From NCBI RefSeq assembly GCF_024753205.1, contig NZ_JANUGZ010000003.1, forward strand, positions 372,001 through 436,000: a DNA stretch of 64,000 nt. Reading direction: 5' to 3'. The stretch comes from Massilia aurea. Its GTDB lineage: Bacteria > Pseudomonadota > Gammaproteobacteria > Burkholderiales > Burkholderiaceae_D. A model generated the notes under the pieces. It worked only from the letters and a program-made list of their open reading frames with translations, was not told the DNA's origin and did no database searches. A program made the translations under genes and the position numbers. Every line of letters begins with the position of its first letter. Within the stretch, counting starts at the first letter, position 1. Of this stretch, positions 46,301 to 54,325 are shown in pieces.

Positions 46301-47033
46301 GCAAGAACAGCATCAGTTCGACGTCGGCATTGCCCACTTCGGACTTGGCCAGCCAGCGCGCCAGCAGACCCATGTCGAGGAAGGCGCCGGAGCCGGTGCC
46401 GCCGGCAACCGAGCCCACGATGACGATGCGGAACTTCTCGGTTTCCATGCGCAGGCCCAGGCGCGCCAGCTGCTGCTCGTGCGACAGGCCGGCCTTGAGC
46501 GTCTTGAGCTTCAGGCGGATCTTGTCGCGGATCTTGGTGTACTTGTCAAACAGGTACAGGCGCGAGACGGCGCGGATCTGGCCCGCGCCCTTGGATGGGT
46601 CGATGCCCAGTTCACGGATTTTCTTCGGCGTCAGCGACAGCCATTCCTTGATGTGCGGGTATTTCTCGAGCGCGTCGTCGTCACGGCTGTACTTGTCCAT
46701 GTCGAACGCTTCGACGATTTTCTCTTCGTCGGTGAACTTGACCTGGTCAAATTGCAGGTCTTCGGCCTGGGCGCGGCCGCTGTCGATGACGGCGCCCGTG
46801 TCGAGGTCGAACTGGATGAACTGCGCGACCGGAAATTCGGCCAGGCTGTCGACGCGAGTGCGCGCCCCGTTGCCGCCCCACAGGGTGTTGAGGATGCGGC
46901 GGCGCACACGCATCAGCACTTCCATGCCGGTGCCGCCGATGCCGATGAACAGCGTCGGGCGCAGGTCGATGCTCTGCTCCTGCTTGCGCTCGCCGGTGCC
47001 GGCGCCGATCGTTTGGTTCAGATTATCTGCCAT
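43311..47033 (-). CDS. Tubulin/FtsZ-superfamily protein with C-terminal GYF domain
   Basis: Large cytosolic protein of 1240 residues. The N-terminal half carries the tubulin/FtsZ nucleotide signatures: a glycine-rich loop, TLFIGIGGTGMEVL (~28-41), and the GTP-binding AGGTGSGAFLDMGLLA (~210-225). These match bacterial tubulin-like (Tubulin_2-type) proteins, which are much larger than FtsZ (~380). A long helical middle follows. The C-terminus has a Pro/Gly/Met-rich linker (from ~1130) and a GYF-type module at ~1170-1225 (GGQQFGPYTPQQIAQMVQAG with VWRVGLAAWGEL). GYF modules bind proline-rich peptides, and such tracts occur in the neighbouring zinc-ribbon protein. It is the third gene from the end of a six-gene operon. 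Polymerisation and membrane linkage are inferred. Confidence 0.85.
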   Translation of the reverse strand: MADNLNQTIGAGTGERKQEQSIDLRPTLFIGIGGTGMEVLMRVRRRILNTLWGGNGARTRVDSLAEFPVAQFIQFDLDTGAVIDSGRAQAEDLQFDQVKFTDEEKIVEAFDMDKYSRDDDALEKYPHIKEWLSLTPKKIRELGIDPSKGAGQIRAVSRLYLFDKYTKIRDKIRLKLKTLKAGLSHEQQLARLGLRMETEKFRIVIVGSVAGGTGSGAFLDMGLLARWLAKSEVGNADVELMLFLPTGYAGANKERTEANGYAALMELESAMLGNKGYVGRWDAYDQPELPREPYSEVYLIDSGNLAQQHTNDVKDVYHMVADTLFEDFASGDFARRKRSVAVNQAQHKNFLHDALVPKNRFADMRLSYSKRFSSFGQAVLDTRQEARREERAHRWAGAMLKAFFGVGGVDTGVNRATDKQRDEFMAAQMALRAAPFSDFPTFSDRNVELKRSSGEFLDYALVDDLLQDKHGLLLAGVEQRVNARIDSIRTGFDRAEWPTQVRETVQQLERDSVRDQDSTADTTEDRVVKRRREVLERIKHAIRDQLYAYLDNKDFGGLEYVLSLVEQIKDRLEAPGTGLISALKLNSERYREIKEAVRTREYERLLANLEQTRGGFFSSNNEKQAVTVLDHLRTEIANALKFHLRAKAADEAAILMADLSAWLGKKNGVDAQGRAIWNGLVGELQAGREAVLTMLGQLQHANAIIQQDLNKDHATLITVPVAERNVPMPNALQLREWADEAFKDLGGSKVLFPMLGDAAQRSEIINKVKRMAERQLTLAGAGDADNVDHDPLIEALEQMNPAERMDRFRKLLACAMPWIDANLSGDFTVKADQFKCFVGVANADRFKRLFGAELNTCVPTQANITAAQLSIVETGVPGRAVCYCELSGIPMTVLRGMEGWRTSYRKEAEKNPTHTHIDSTQFSHPMAPTTDEINRLAEDFKQYLQAIMLGILTRSTQRVIPRGQYQFAVARGDVRRIGNERAIRQNGLPATYRDAIVERVQERLAELDASQTVALAALASYYETAVYTPKLVEDATGAQDDRKGFASAIAGEAKRELAEKARRKGMSQRDIDRADEQLLEVLTEWASVVPDSDEDAYDWEVREPGEDGHLRLKYVIKPDAFNAGKLDALLAPQATAPAATFPAGAPGMPGMPPPLGATPPPLGMPPPLVEHQYHLGIGGQQFGPYTPQQIAQMVQAGQVVVAGTKVWRVGLAAWGELGQLPELTMLFGAPASPPPLPPML

Positions 47034-47058
47034 GTCGCGTGGTTCCTGGTCTGGGTAC

Positions 47059-47496
47059 TTATTTGCGGGAAGACAGCAGCATCAACACCAGCGCAATCAG
47101 GCCGATCAGCGTCAGTGGCCCGATGATCAGGGGCGCCATGAACTTCGGTGCATTGATTGCCGCCAGTACGACGCCGGTCGACAGGCTGGCCAAAAAGATG
47201 AACAGCCACCAGCCGGCCGCATTCGCCTTTCCCGGTTGAATACGTTTTGCCACCAGCGTGTTGGCGTAGGCATTTTTGGCAAAGAAGAACGCGATGAACA
47301 GCACCAGCAGCACGCCCCCGCCGATCAGCGCATCGCGCGACGACGTGTCGACATCGGTGGTCGCCGGCAGCGATTCGACCGTCTCGGGCGTTCCCGTTGC
47401 CGGGGTCGCCGGGGTCGCTGCCGCGGCTGGCGCCTGCCCGCCTTCGACCGGTGCCGGCAGGGCAAAGCCTGCGTTATCTTTTGCTTGCTGCGTCAT
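47059..47496 (-). CDS. Three-helix membrane protein in the tubulin-like operon
   Basis: Protein of 145 residues. An N-terminal Pro/Ala/Thr-rich segment of ~50 residues precedes three predicted membrane helices, near 57-76 (GGGVLLVLFIAFFFAKNAYA), 95-115 (WWLFIFLASLSTGVVLAA) and 118-140 (PLIIGPLTLIGLIALVLML). It ends SSRK. I do not recognise a family. It sits 25 bp before the tubulin-like gene and 40 bp after the vWA-like gene, so it is a probable membrane platform for the system. Confidence 0.72.
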   Translation of the reverse strand: MTQQAKDNAGFALPAPVEGGQAPAAAATPATPATGTPETVESLPATTDVDTSSRDALIGGGVLLVLFIAFFFAKNAYANTLVAKRIQPGKANAAGWWLFIFLASLSTGVVLAAINAPKFMAPLIIGPLTLIGLIALVLMLLSSRK

Positions 47497-47536
47497 GCCA
47501 CGTTCTCCTGAATGGGATAAAGACTACTTGAATGGA

Positions 47537-49015
47537 TTACGACGCGATGGTCAACGTCTGGCCCGGTTCGACCTGGACCACGCTCGGGCGGCCGAGCCCG
47601 CGCCGGATTTCGCCAACCGCGGCGCCGTCGTCGGCCTTGATCGCCAGCGACTTGAACGGCTTGAGCAGCACGTTGCGGCGCACGCCGTTGACCATGATCG
47701 GATAGCGCGTGGTTTTCATGGCCAGAAACGCGAGCGCGGCCAGCGCCAGCAGCAACGCCAGCACGCCGCCAACGATCACGAGCACGGGCGTCAATGGATA
47801 TTGCACGCGTACGATCAGCGGCACCTGCGCCGTCGACGATTTCACACTGTCCGGCGGCACGAACATGTCCGACAGCGGATCGCCCGGGAACAGTTCCTGC
47901 ATCTCGGTCTTGAACGATGCCGGCAGGGCCAGCCGTTGGTTGCTCAGGCCCAGGCTCACCGACATCGGCATGATCACTTGCTTGCCCATCGCCGCGATGG
48001 CCTGGCGCGACCAGGCCGACGGCACTTCTTCGAGCGGCAGCTTGAAGCTCACCTCGATCGACTGGCTGGCGCCCGGCGCGAGATTGCTCACGGCTGTCGG
48101 CGTCACCGTGAGCGGCGTCGTGCCGGCGCGCGTGCGCAACTGGCCATCGACGGTGGCCTGAGCAATCAGGTAGGGATAGAACAGGTTCTGCAACGATGCC
48201 TTCAGGCGCACTTGCGGAACGAGTTTATCGGCGTCCACATCGAGCACGACCGTGCGCTTGTCGGTGCCCATCGACGCCGTCATGTTCGGGGTATTTAGTA
48301 CCGCCTGGGGCACGATGCGTACGCCGTCCTGGTCCACTGGTTTCAGACGCGCCGGCGGTTTCGTCAGGATGCTGGCAAGCCGGCCTTCGGCCACCATGCG
48401 GCCCAGCTCGTCGCCGGCTTCCTTGCCGTAGGCCAGCCCGTAGACCATCAAACCCTTGGCGGCAAAGAACTTGCCCTGCACTGGCATGCGCAGCGGGAAC
48501 ACGACGGTGCGCGTGATGGATGGCTCCAGGTGCAGCAACCGGTAGAACTCCAGATTGCGCGCCGCCGTGGCGGGATCGTTGCCGGGGCTGTTCTTGTTAT
48601 TGGTGAAGATCCAGATGATGCCGGGGCGCGACTTGAACGTCTCACCGATCGTCTTGGTCACCGCTTCGCGAAAATCCGTGTCGGCCAGCGCGCTGGCGCT
48701 CTTGCGCGCAGGCGCGAGCGGCGCCAGCCAGCCGGCCACCTGGGCAGCGCCATCGCCCTGCCCCAGCAATTGCGGCGACACATTGCTGCCGCTGGACTGG
48801 CTGAACGCGAGCACCATGACCTTGTCGCCCGGGCGCGCGGCGGCATTGGCCACGGCGGCAATCAGCGGCTTGAACTGCGATTGCGGATCGGCGTAGAACG
48901 GCTCCATCCAGCCGGAATTCTGCACCAGGAACGCTTGCTGAATGGCCTGCGCCGGCACAGCGCACAGACCCAGGACGACGCTCGCGAGCGCCGCACACCA
49001 CGCGCGCGGCATCAT
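47537..49015 (-). CDS. vWA-like exported membrane protein with a degenerate metal site
   Basis: Protein of 492 residues with a signal peptide (MMPRAWCAALASVVLGLCAV ending AQA). The exported part opens with QQAFLVQNSGWMEPFY and ...PGDKVMVLAFSQSSG, which reads as a von Willebrand A fold. The DxSxS metal site is replaced by Q-N-S-G-W, so metal binding is doubtful. A long beta-rich periplasmic region follows, then a membrane helix near residues 420-440 (VLVIVGGVLALLLALAALAF) and a ~60-residue cytosolic tail (YPIMVNGVRRNVLLKPFKS...). The start overlaps the stop of the upstream gene (ATGA), showing coupled translation. It probably links envelope and cytosolic parts. Confidence 0.7.
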   Translation of the reverse strand: MMPRAWCAALASVVLGLCAVPAQAIQQAFLVQNSGWMEPFYADPQSQFKPLIAAVANAAARPGDKVMVLAFSQSSGSNVSPQLLGQGDGAAQVAGWLAPLAPARKSASALADTDFREAVTKTIGETFKSRPGIIWIFTNNKNSPGNDPATAARNLEFYRLLHLEPSITRTVVFPLRMPVQGKFFAAKGLMVYGLAYGKEAGDELGRMVAEGRLASILTKPPARLKPVDQDGVRIVPQAVLNTPNMTASMGTDKRTVVLDVDADKLVPQVRLKASLQNLFYPYLIAQATVDGQLRTRAGTTPLTVTPTAVSNLAPGASQSIEVSFKLPLEEVPSAWSRQAIAAMGKQVIMPMSVSLGLSNQRLALPASFKTEMQELFPGDPLSDMFVPPDSVKSSTAQVPLIVRVQYPLTPVLVIVGGVLALLLALAALAFLAMKTTRYPIMVNGVRRNVLLKPFKSLAIKADDGAAVGEIRRGLGRPSVVQVEPGQTLTIAS

Positions 49016-50484
49016 TGCTGGACGTCCCAGCCGAGGATGCGCTGCATGCCGGGGTGGTAGGCCCACAAGTAACCGTTGTGCAGGAAGAGGCGCAGTTCCC
49101 ATGGTTTGCTGACCGCGATGGTGTGGAATACGATGTCGTTGTTCTCATCATCGTAGACCAGTTGTGCGCGCATGCGTTCAGCCGAATTGAGCAAGGTACC
49201 AAGGCCGGCCGTGCTGTCGATGCGCAGCCCCAGCACGGCGCTGCGCTCGCCCAGCTCGAGCAGTGGCACGACGACCGTGTTGGCCGCGCCGTCGTCGCCA
49301 TGTTCCGGCTCGACCCACGGATCGGTTTTCAGCTTGGTGGCAAAGCGGTAATTGATGGTGCCCGAGCCGATGCGCGGATTGAGTGCGGCGACCTGTTCGT
49401 GCTCGTTGACGCCAAGGCGCACGTACACATAGCTGTCGAGGCGGCTGTCAAAGCACAACTGCCACAGAGAACCCGAGCGCGTTATGTGCGCGCTGCCGAA
49501 TTCGAAATGCGGCGTGATGCCTTCCGGCCAGGCCAGGAACGTGGCCGCCACACTGCCGTCGGTCATTTTCTGCAGGCGCAACTGTCCTTCCGCGCAGGGC
49601 CAGACCGCAAGCCGGCCATAGGCGCACGGCGCACCCATCTCGCCCAGGTCCCAGCGGTCATCGACGCGCAGTGGCGGACCGGCCACGCCATGGGCGTCGG
49701 CAAAGACGAACTGCACCACGCCGTCTTCATGGCGGATCGGCGCCCAGACCTGATGATCGAACGCCACCGGCGCGCCCACGACCGGGGCGTTGCCGACGTA
49801 ATCGATCCGGAACTGCAGCGCCGCGAAATCGGGCACCAGCATCGCCAGGCCATGTTCGGTGGGGATATACAGGCGGCTATTGAACGCGGCGGCCATCTCG
49901 GCGCGCCACGCATGGACGGGCAAATTGGATTCGGACAGCAGGCGCGTGCCGGTACCGAGCAACGGCTGCCATTTTTTCGACGCCGGCAGCCAGCCGAACA
50001 ATGTGCCCTTGCCCGTATCCAGCGCGAGCAACACAGCGCCGACGGTGCCGAACGTGCCCGAGAAAAATTCGTACTCACCGGGCGGCGGCAGCGGCAATTC
50101 CATGTCGGCCATGCTGTCGGCGTCATGCCGGCGCAGGCGATCGACCGGCACGCTGTGGCGCGTACGCTTCAGGCCAACGGCTTCGGGCATCCCGGCATCG
50201 GTAATGGCCGATGCGCCGCTTGGCGCGATCCAGCTGGCGCCGCTCGGGGGATTGGGCGCCAGTTGCGCGCCGTCGACGGGCGAGAAATTGAAATCGGGGG
50301 GATACAGCGTTGACACACCGTGCGCACGGCGCATGTTCATGATGGCGGCAATATCTGCGGAACCCAATGAGGGGGCGATGGCATTACCCATCACCGTGCG
50401 ATTCAGGCGAATCTCGCCATCGTTGGCTGCCACCGTCCAGCTGCCGGAAGCGAGTTCCCAATCAGCCGTTTTCTTATGATCCAT
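49012..50484 (-). CDS. Unknown 490-residue beta-rich protein, first gene of the tubulin-like operon
   Basis: Protein of 490 residues without signal peptide or membrane helix. It is rich in Trp, Gly and short beta strands in repeating blocks (GKGTLFGWLPASKKWQPLL; SRLYIPTEHGLAMLVPDF; HQVWAPIRHEDGVVQFVFAD; GRLAVWPCAEGQLRLQKM; NGYLWAYHPGMQRIL), which is compatible with a beta propeller. The ATG at 50484 has GGAA upstream; a TTG at 50505 only adds seven residues. Its stop overlaps the start of the vWA-like gene. I do not recognise a family, and propose an adaptor or sensor role only from the fold guess and position. Confidence 0.65.
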   Translation of the reverse strand: MDHKKTADWELASGSWTVAANDGEIRLNRTVMGNAIAPSLGSADIAAIMNMRRAHGVSTLYPPDFNFSPVDGAQLAPNPPSGASWIAPSGASAITDAGMPEAVGLKRTRHSVPVDRLRRHDADSMADMELPLPPPGEYEFFSGTFGTVGAVLLALDTGKGTLFGWLPASKKWQPLLGTGTRLLSESNLPVHAWRAEMAAAFNSRLYIPTEHGLAMLVPDFAALQFRIDYVGNAPVVGAPVAFDHQVWAPIRHEDGVVQFVFADAHGVAGPPLRVDDRWDLGEMGAPCAYGRLAVWPCAEGQLRLQKMTDGSVAATFLAWPEGITPHFEFGSAHITRSGSLWQLCFDSRLDSYVYVRLGVNEHEQVAALNPRIGSGTINYRFATKLKTDPWVEPEHGDDGAANTVVVPLLELGERSAVLGLRIDSTAGLGTLLNSAERMRAQLVYDDENNDIVFHTIAVSKPWELRLFLHNGYLWAYHPGMQRILGWDVQQ

Positions 50485-50814
50485 CTTGTATTCCGAATTT
50501 CTCAAACACGATTACCCTTCAACTGTTTTCAATACGCTTAACCAATAATAAGCGCTTATCAAAAACATAAAGGGAGCGACACTATCTTACCTTTTTTTTG
50601 TCCAAGTGGAAACTCAGCGCGTACCTTTCCCGCTCTGCGCACAACATCCTGCGACGTCTGTAAATTGCGTGCAATTTCCGATGAAATCAGGCACGAATTG
50701 GGCACGGGCAAATTCAGGTAAACTGCCGCCACCGTGCTGTTGACCGCCATGAGCGTAACCCGAGAACTTGACACCAGGCCGCCGCTTTGATGCGGGCTTT
50801 TTCAACACAAATTA
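50485..50814. promoter_or_regulatory. Divergent control region with a 12-bp perfect palindrome
   Basis: These 330 bases separate the tubulin-like operon (leftward) from the pentapeptide gene (rightward). ATAAGCGCTTAT at 50548-50559 is a perfect 12-bp palindrome, 64 bases before the operon's first ATG. It is a plausible operator. The region is A+T-rich to about 50610; no gene is seen. Confidence 0.35.
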
Positions 50815-51483
50815 ATGCATACATTTACCGATTCCCCAAGCCGTGACGATATCGCTGCGGCACTTGCCAGCGGCAGCATTACGTTTATCGATTGCATGCT
50901 GGACGATGCCGATCTGTCGCGGCTCGATCTGCGTGGCAGCAGCTTCATCAATTGCAGCATTGCCGAAACCTCGTTTTACGCCGCCAAACTGGCGCAGACC
51001 ACGTGGCAGCGCTGCCGCGGCCGCCAAGCCGATTTCGAGGCGGCCGACCTGACCGATGCGCAGTTCCAGAGCTGCGACCTGAACAACAGCAGCTGGCGCC
51101 GCGCGCGCCTTGCGTCCCTCACCTTCAAGGGCTGCAAGCTGACCGGTGCGAATTTCGAAGAAGCGGCGCACCTGGGTTTGACCTTCGAAGAATGCCTGCT
51201 GATCGGCGCCGACCTGCGCCGCATGTCGTTTCGCAAGTCGACGTTGAAGGGGCTCGATTTTTCGGATGCCGATCTGGCCGCCTGCGATTTTCGCGACACG
51301 GTGTTCGAAGGCGGCAGCCTGCGCAACGCCAGCCTGAAGCAGGCGCGCTTCGACAATGCCGACTTGCGCGAAGCGGATCTGTCGGGCTTGACGCTCGCCG
51401 ACGTCAAGCTGTTCCAGGGCGCCTGGATCACGCCGCGCCAGGCAGCCGAACTGATCAGCGAGCTGGGATTGCGCGTGGCCTGA
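50815..51483 (+). CDS. Pentapeptide-repeat protein
   Basis: Cytosolic protein of 222 residues made almost wholly of A(D/N)LXX-type repeats, e.g. ADLSRLDLRGSSFINCS, ADFEAADLTDAQFQSCDL, GADLRRMSFRKSTLKGLDFS and ADLREADLSGLTLADVKL, which fold as a right-handed quadrilateral beta helix. Qnr-type gyrase protectors have this length and composition, but so do many proteins of unknown role; I would not name it Qnr. The ATG at 50815 has no clear ribosome site and the true start may lie a few codons downstream. It is divergent from the tubulin-like operon. Confidence 0.85.
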   Translation: MHTFTDSPSRDDIAAALASGSITFIDCMLDDADLSRLDLRGSSFINCSIAETSFYAAKLAQTTWQRCRGRQADFEAADLTDAQFQSCDLNNSSWRRARLASLTFKGCKLTGANFEEAAHLGLTFEECLLIGADLRRMSFRKSTLKGLDFSDADLAACDFRDTVFEGGSLRNASLKQARFDNADLREADLSGLTLADVKLFQGAWITPRQAAELISELGLRVA

Positions 51484-51624
51484 GCTTCCCGGCAGTTGTA
51501 ACGGAACAGCGACAATTCGGGTGCAGCGGCGGCGCTGTGCGACAATTCGTCGGTTTTCTACAAGTAATCAGCGTCCCTGCAGCTGACGACCCTGGGCGTT
51601 TGTAGCGGCTCGCCATCTCCCACG

Positions 51625-53205
51625 ATGCCAGACACCAGTGCCGTTCCCGAAATCTCCCGCCTGACCGCTGAAAAGCGCCCCGCCGTGCGCAATGCGGTGC
51701 TGTTCGTCGTTGCCCTGTGCCTGTTATTGCTGGCGATCCAGATCTCGGACAGCTGGCGCGCGCGCCAGGAACGTCTGGCCGAAGTGGCCGTGGCCACGGC
51801 CAATATGTCGCACGCGCTTGCGGCCCAGGGCGAGAGCGCCGTGCGCGTGGTCGATACCGTGCTGGCTGGCGTGGTTGAACGCGTGGAAACCGATGGGGCC
51901 GATCGCGGCGCTGAACGTGCCCGGTTGCAGCTGCATCTGAAGAATATGGCCTCGCAGGTCGAGGAGCTGCATGCGCTGTTCGTGTTCGGCGCCGACGGCC
52001 GCTGGTTGATGACGTCGCAAGACCGTACGCTGGCACACAACAATACCGATCGCGAGTACTTTCAATATCACCTGAAACACCGGGATCGCGGCGTGCACGT
52101 CGGCAAACCGGTGCGCAGCCGGTCGACCGGCGACTGGGTGCTGCCCGTGTCGCGCCGGCTGGATCATCCCGACGGCAGCTTTGCCGGTGTGGCGCTCGGC
52201 ACCATCCGCATCGCGTATTTTTCGACGCTGTACGAAAGCTTCGACGTCGGCCGCGCCGGCGTGGTCATGCTCACGCTCGACGATGGCACGATGGTCTACC
52301 GCCTGCCGCACAGCGAGTCGCTGATCGGCACCAATGTCAGCAACGGCCCGATCCAGCAGATGTACCTGAGCCAGGGGCCGGTGGGCTCGGGCATACGGCG
52401 CTCGAAGATCGACGGCATCGAGCGGCTCTATAGTTACCGCCACCTCGACACCTATCCATTGATTGTCGCGACCGCACAATCGAAGGAGGAAATCCTCGCG
52501 AAATGGCTGCAGTCGGTGCTGACACAGGCCACGATCACGTTTGTCGCCATTGTTCTGCTGCTGGCTTTTGGCTGGCGGCTGGTGCGCCAGATCATGATTC
52601 GCGACCACCTGCAACACGAACTGGTGGGCGCGCGCGAGCAACTGCAGGAACATAACCGGGCATTGACCGTGCTGGCCGACCACGATGGCCTGACCGGCAT
52701 TGCCAACCGGCGCCGTTTCGAAGCGGCGATGACTTTGGAAAATGCGCGCGCGGCGCGTAGCGGGCTGCCGCTGTCGATCGTGCTGATCGACGTCGACTAC
52801 TTCAAGCGCTTCAATGATACGTATGGCCACGTGGCGGGCGACGCCTGTCTGCGCCAGGTAGCGGCGGCGCTGCGGGACAGCCTGGTGCGCCCGGCCGATC
52901 TGGCAGCGCGCTATGGTGGTGAGGAATTTGTGGCGTTGCTGCCGGATACCGATCCGGCCGGGGCCAGGATGGTTGCCGAGCGCATCCGCTGCGCCGTGAT
53001 GGCGCTGCAGATCGCCCATGCCGGCAATGATACCGGCATCGTGACGATCAGCGCCGGCGTGTACACGTCAACGGTGGCCAGCACGACCGGAGAAGGCGTG
53101 GCCATTGCCGCCAGTAGCCTGGTGGAACGTGCCGACGCCCTGCTCTACCAGGCCAAGCTGTCAGGCCGTAACCAGGTCTGCGGCGGCGACAGCACGGCCA
53201 CTTGA
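51625..53205 (+). CDS. Cache-GGDEF diguanylate cyclase
   Basis: Inner-membrane enzyme of 526 residues that would make cyclic di-GMP. Helix one is near residues 23-42 (AVLFVVALCLLLLAIQ), a periplasmic Cache sensor follows (DREYFQYHLKHRDRGVHVGKP and GVALGTIRIAYFSTLYE), then helix two (FVAIVLLLAFGWRLV), a coiled segment and a GGDEF domain at ~345-515. The active site reads GGEEF, which is catalytic, and RPAD five residues before it is an intact product-inhibition I-site. HDGLTGIANRR is the domain's usual opening. No EAL domain is present. The signal sensed is unknown. Confidence 0.93.
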   Translation: MPDTSAVPEISRLTAEKRPAVRNAVLFVVALCLLLLAIQISDSWRARQERLAEVAVATANMSHALAAQGESAVRVVDTVLAGVVERVETDGADRGAERARLQLHLKNMASQVEELHALFVFGADGRWLMTSQDRTLAHNNTDREYFQYHLKHRDRGVHVGKPVRSRSTGDWVLPVSRRLDHPDGSFAGVALGTIRIAYFSTLYESFDVGRAGVVMLTLDDGTMVYRLPHSESLIGTNVSNGPIQQMYLSQGPVGSGIRRSKIDGIERLYSYRHLDTYPLIVATAQSKEEILAKWLQSVLTQATITFVAIVLLLAFGWRLVRQIMIRDHLQHELVGAREQLQEHNRALTVLADHDGLTGIANRRRFEAAMTLENARAARSGLPLSIVLIDVDYFKRFNDTYGHVAGDACLRQVAAALRDSLVRPADLAARYGGEEFVALLPDTDPAGARMVAERIRCAVMALQIAHAGNDTGIVTISAGVYTSTVASTTGEGVAIAASSLVERADALLYQAKLSGRNQVCGGDSTAT

Positions 53206-53236
53206 ATCTAGTCGTGTGCTGCCGCTGCCTGCTTCA

Positions 53237-53662
53237 TTAATAACGGTTAGGATTGTTCGGGCGGTTGTCATGGCGGTTCGGGACGCCATCGCGATCGCGG
53301 TCGCCGCGTGGACCGTTGTCACGGCCGCGCACTTCCTGACGCCAGCCGCCACGGTCGAGGTGCCAGCCATTGCGGTCCTGACGCCACTGTGCACGCTGAT
53401 AAGCGTAGCCAGGACGCACTTTTTCCCAATGGCCGCCCACCCAATCATGGCGGCGACCGTTCCAGTTCCAGTAACCCGGCACCCAATCGAAACCACGGCG
53501 CGCGTTCGGCACAGCTTCGCGGCGCAGCGCTGGCGGCGCCTTCTTGATGATGATGACGTCGGCGCGCTGATGATGCGGCTGGGCTTGCACCGGTGCGAAA
53601 GCCGAGGTGCCGATCAGGAGCGCGGCAGCAGCAGCGGTGGCGGTGGAGAGGAAGGTTTTCAT
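53237..53662 (-). CDS. Exported YXWGXW-repeat-type basic protein
   Basis: Small exported protein of 141 residues. A signal peptide ([20 protein letters not shown] ending VQAQ) precedes repeats of the Y/W-W-x-W type: [28 protein letters not shown]. The C-terminal ~30 residues are very rich in Arg, Asp and Asn with Asp-x-Asp-Gly ([18 protein letters not shown]), which resembles thrombospondin-3-like calcium loops. Such proteins are usually envelope-associated; function is unknown. It stands alone between convergent and co-directional genes. Confidence 0.75.
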   Translation of the reverse strand: MKTFLSTATAAAAALLIGTSAFAPVQAQPHHQRADVIIIKKAPPALRREAVPNARRGFDWVPGYWNWNGRRHDWVGGHWEKVRPGYAYQRAQWRQDRNGWHLDRGGWRQEVRGRDNGPRGDRDRDGVPNRHDNRPNNPNRY

Positions 53663-53832
53663 GGTGTGCTCCGTTTCGGTTGCTGTTTGTATGACTTCAA
53701 TATACCGGGCGCATTCATTAAAAAGCGGGATTGAACCAAGTGATTACAGCAGTAACATATGGCAACAATCTTGTAACAACCAACATTGTTTGGTGCGGAG
53801 GGGAAATGACGCGGGAGGCGATGTTGCGAGGG

Positions 53833-53869
53833 ATAAAACGACGCAGCCGGCACATGGCGCCGGCTGCGT
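53833..53869 (-). terminator. Terminator after the TonB-C-like gene
   Basis: On the minus strand ACGCAGCCGGC and GCCGGCTGCGT form a perfect 11-pair stem around a seven-base loop, followed by CGTTTTATC. Confidence 0.75.
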
Positions 53870-53893
53870 GAAAGAGCGTACAGCGAGCGTGGA

Positions 53894-54238
53894 TCAGTCC
53901 AGCTTGAAGGCGTAGTCGATCTTGGTCCAGGTCTGTGCTGGTGCGCCATCCTTGGTGCCCGGCTTGAACTTGCACGAGGTCAGGCCCTTGACCAGCGCGC
54001 GGTCCAGGTTCTTGAAGCCGCTCGACTTGTCGATCTTCGATTCCGTCACGGTGCCGTCCGCGGTGACCAGGAACGACGCGGTGGTCGTGCCCTGCTCTTC
54101 ATTCATCAGCGACGCCTTCGGGTACTCGATGCTGCATTTCTTTGGATCGAACTGGGCCGAGGTTTCAGCGGCGAAGCTCGCGCCGGCAGCGGCGGTCAGG
54201 GTCAGTGCAACGAACAGTTTGGCGGACAGGTTTTTCAT
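53894..54238 (-). CDS. Free-standing TonB C-terminal domain protein
   Basis: Exported protein of 114 residues. After a signal peptide (KLFVALTLTAAAGASFAAE) there is only a TonB C-terminal-type domain: YPKASLMNEEQGTTTASFLV, TADGTVTESKIDKSSGFKNLDRA and CKFKPGTKDG. It lacks the membrane anchor and Pro-rich linker of true TonB, so it cannot energise receptors in the usual way; it may be a periplasmic binding or regulatory form. Two cysteines (KKCSIEY and TSCKFKP) could form a disulfide. A terminator follows. Confidence 0.8.
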   Translation of the reverse strand: MKNLSAKLFVALTLTAAAGASFAAETSAQFDPKKCSIEYPKASLMNEEQGTTTASFLVTADGTVTESKIDKSSGFKNLDRALVKGLTSCKFKPGTKDGAPAQTWTKIDYAFKLD

Positions 54239-54325
54239 GGTTTCCCCACTTAAGGTTTTGAATTGAACGGCAATGGTCTGGGTGTGCGCCGCACGGCGGG
54301 CCGGCGCTGGTCGATTACTTAAAAA

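Noticed and set aside
43707-47126. An 1139-codon open frame on the plus strand opposite the tubulin-like gene
   Set aside because: It is an antisense artefact of high-G+C codon bias; it is rich in Arg/Ala/His without recognisable domains, while the minus strand has clear motifs.
50815-51483. Naming the pentapeptide-repeat protein Qnr
   Set aside because: The repeats alone do not show gyrase protection, and no Qnr-specific loops could be recognised.
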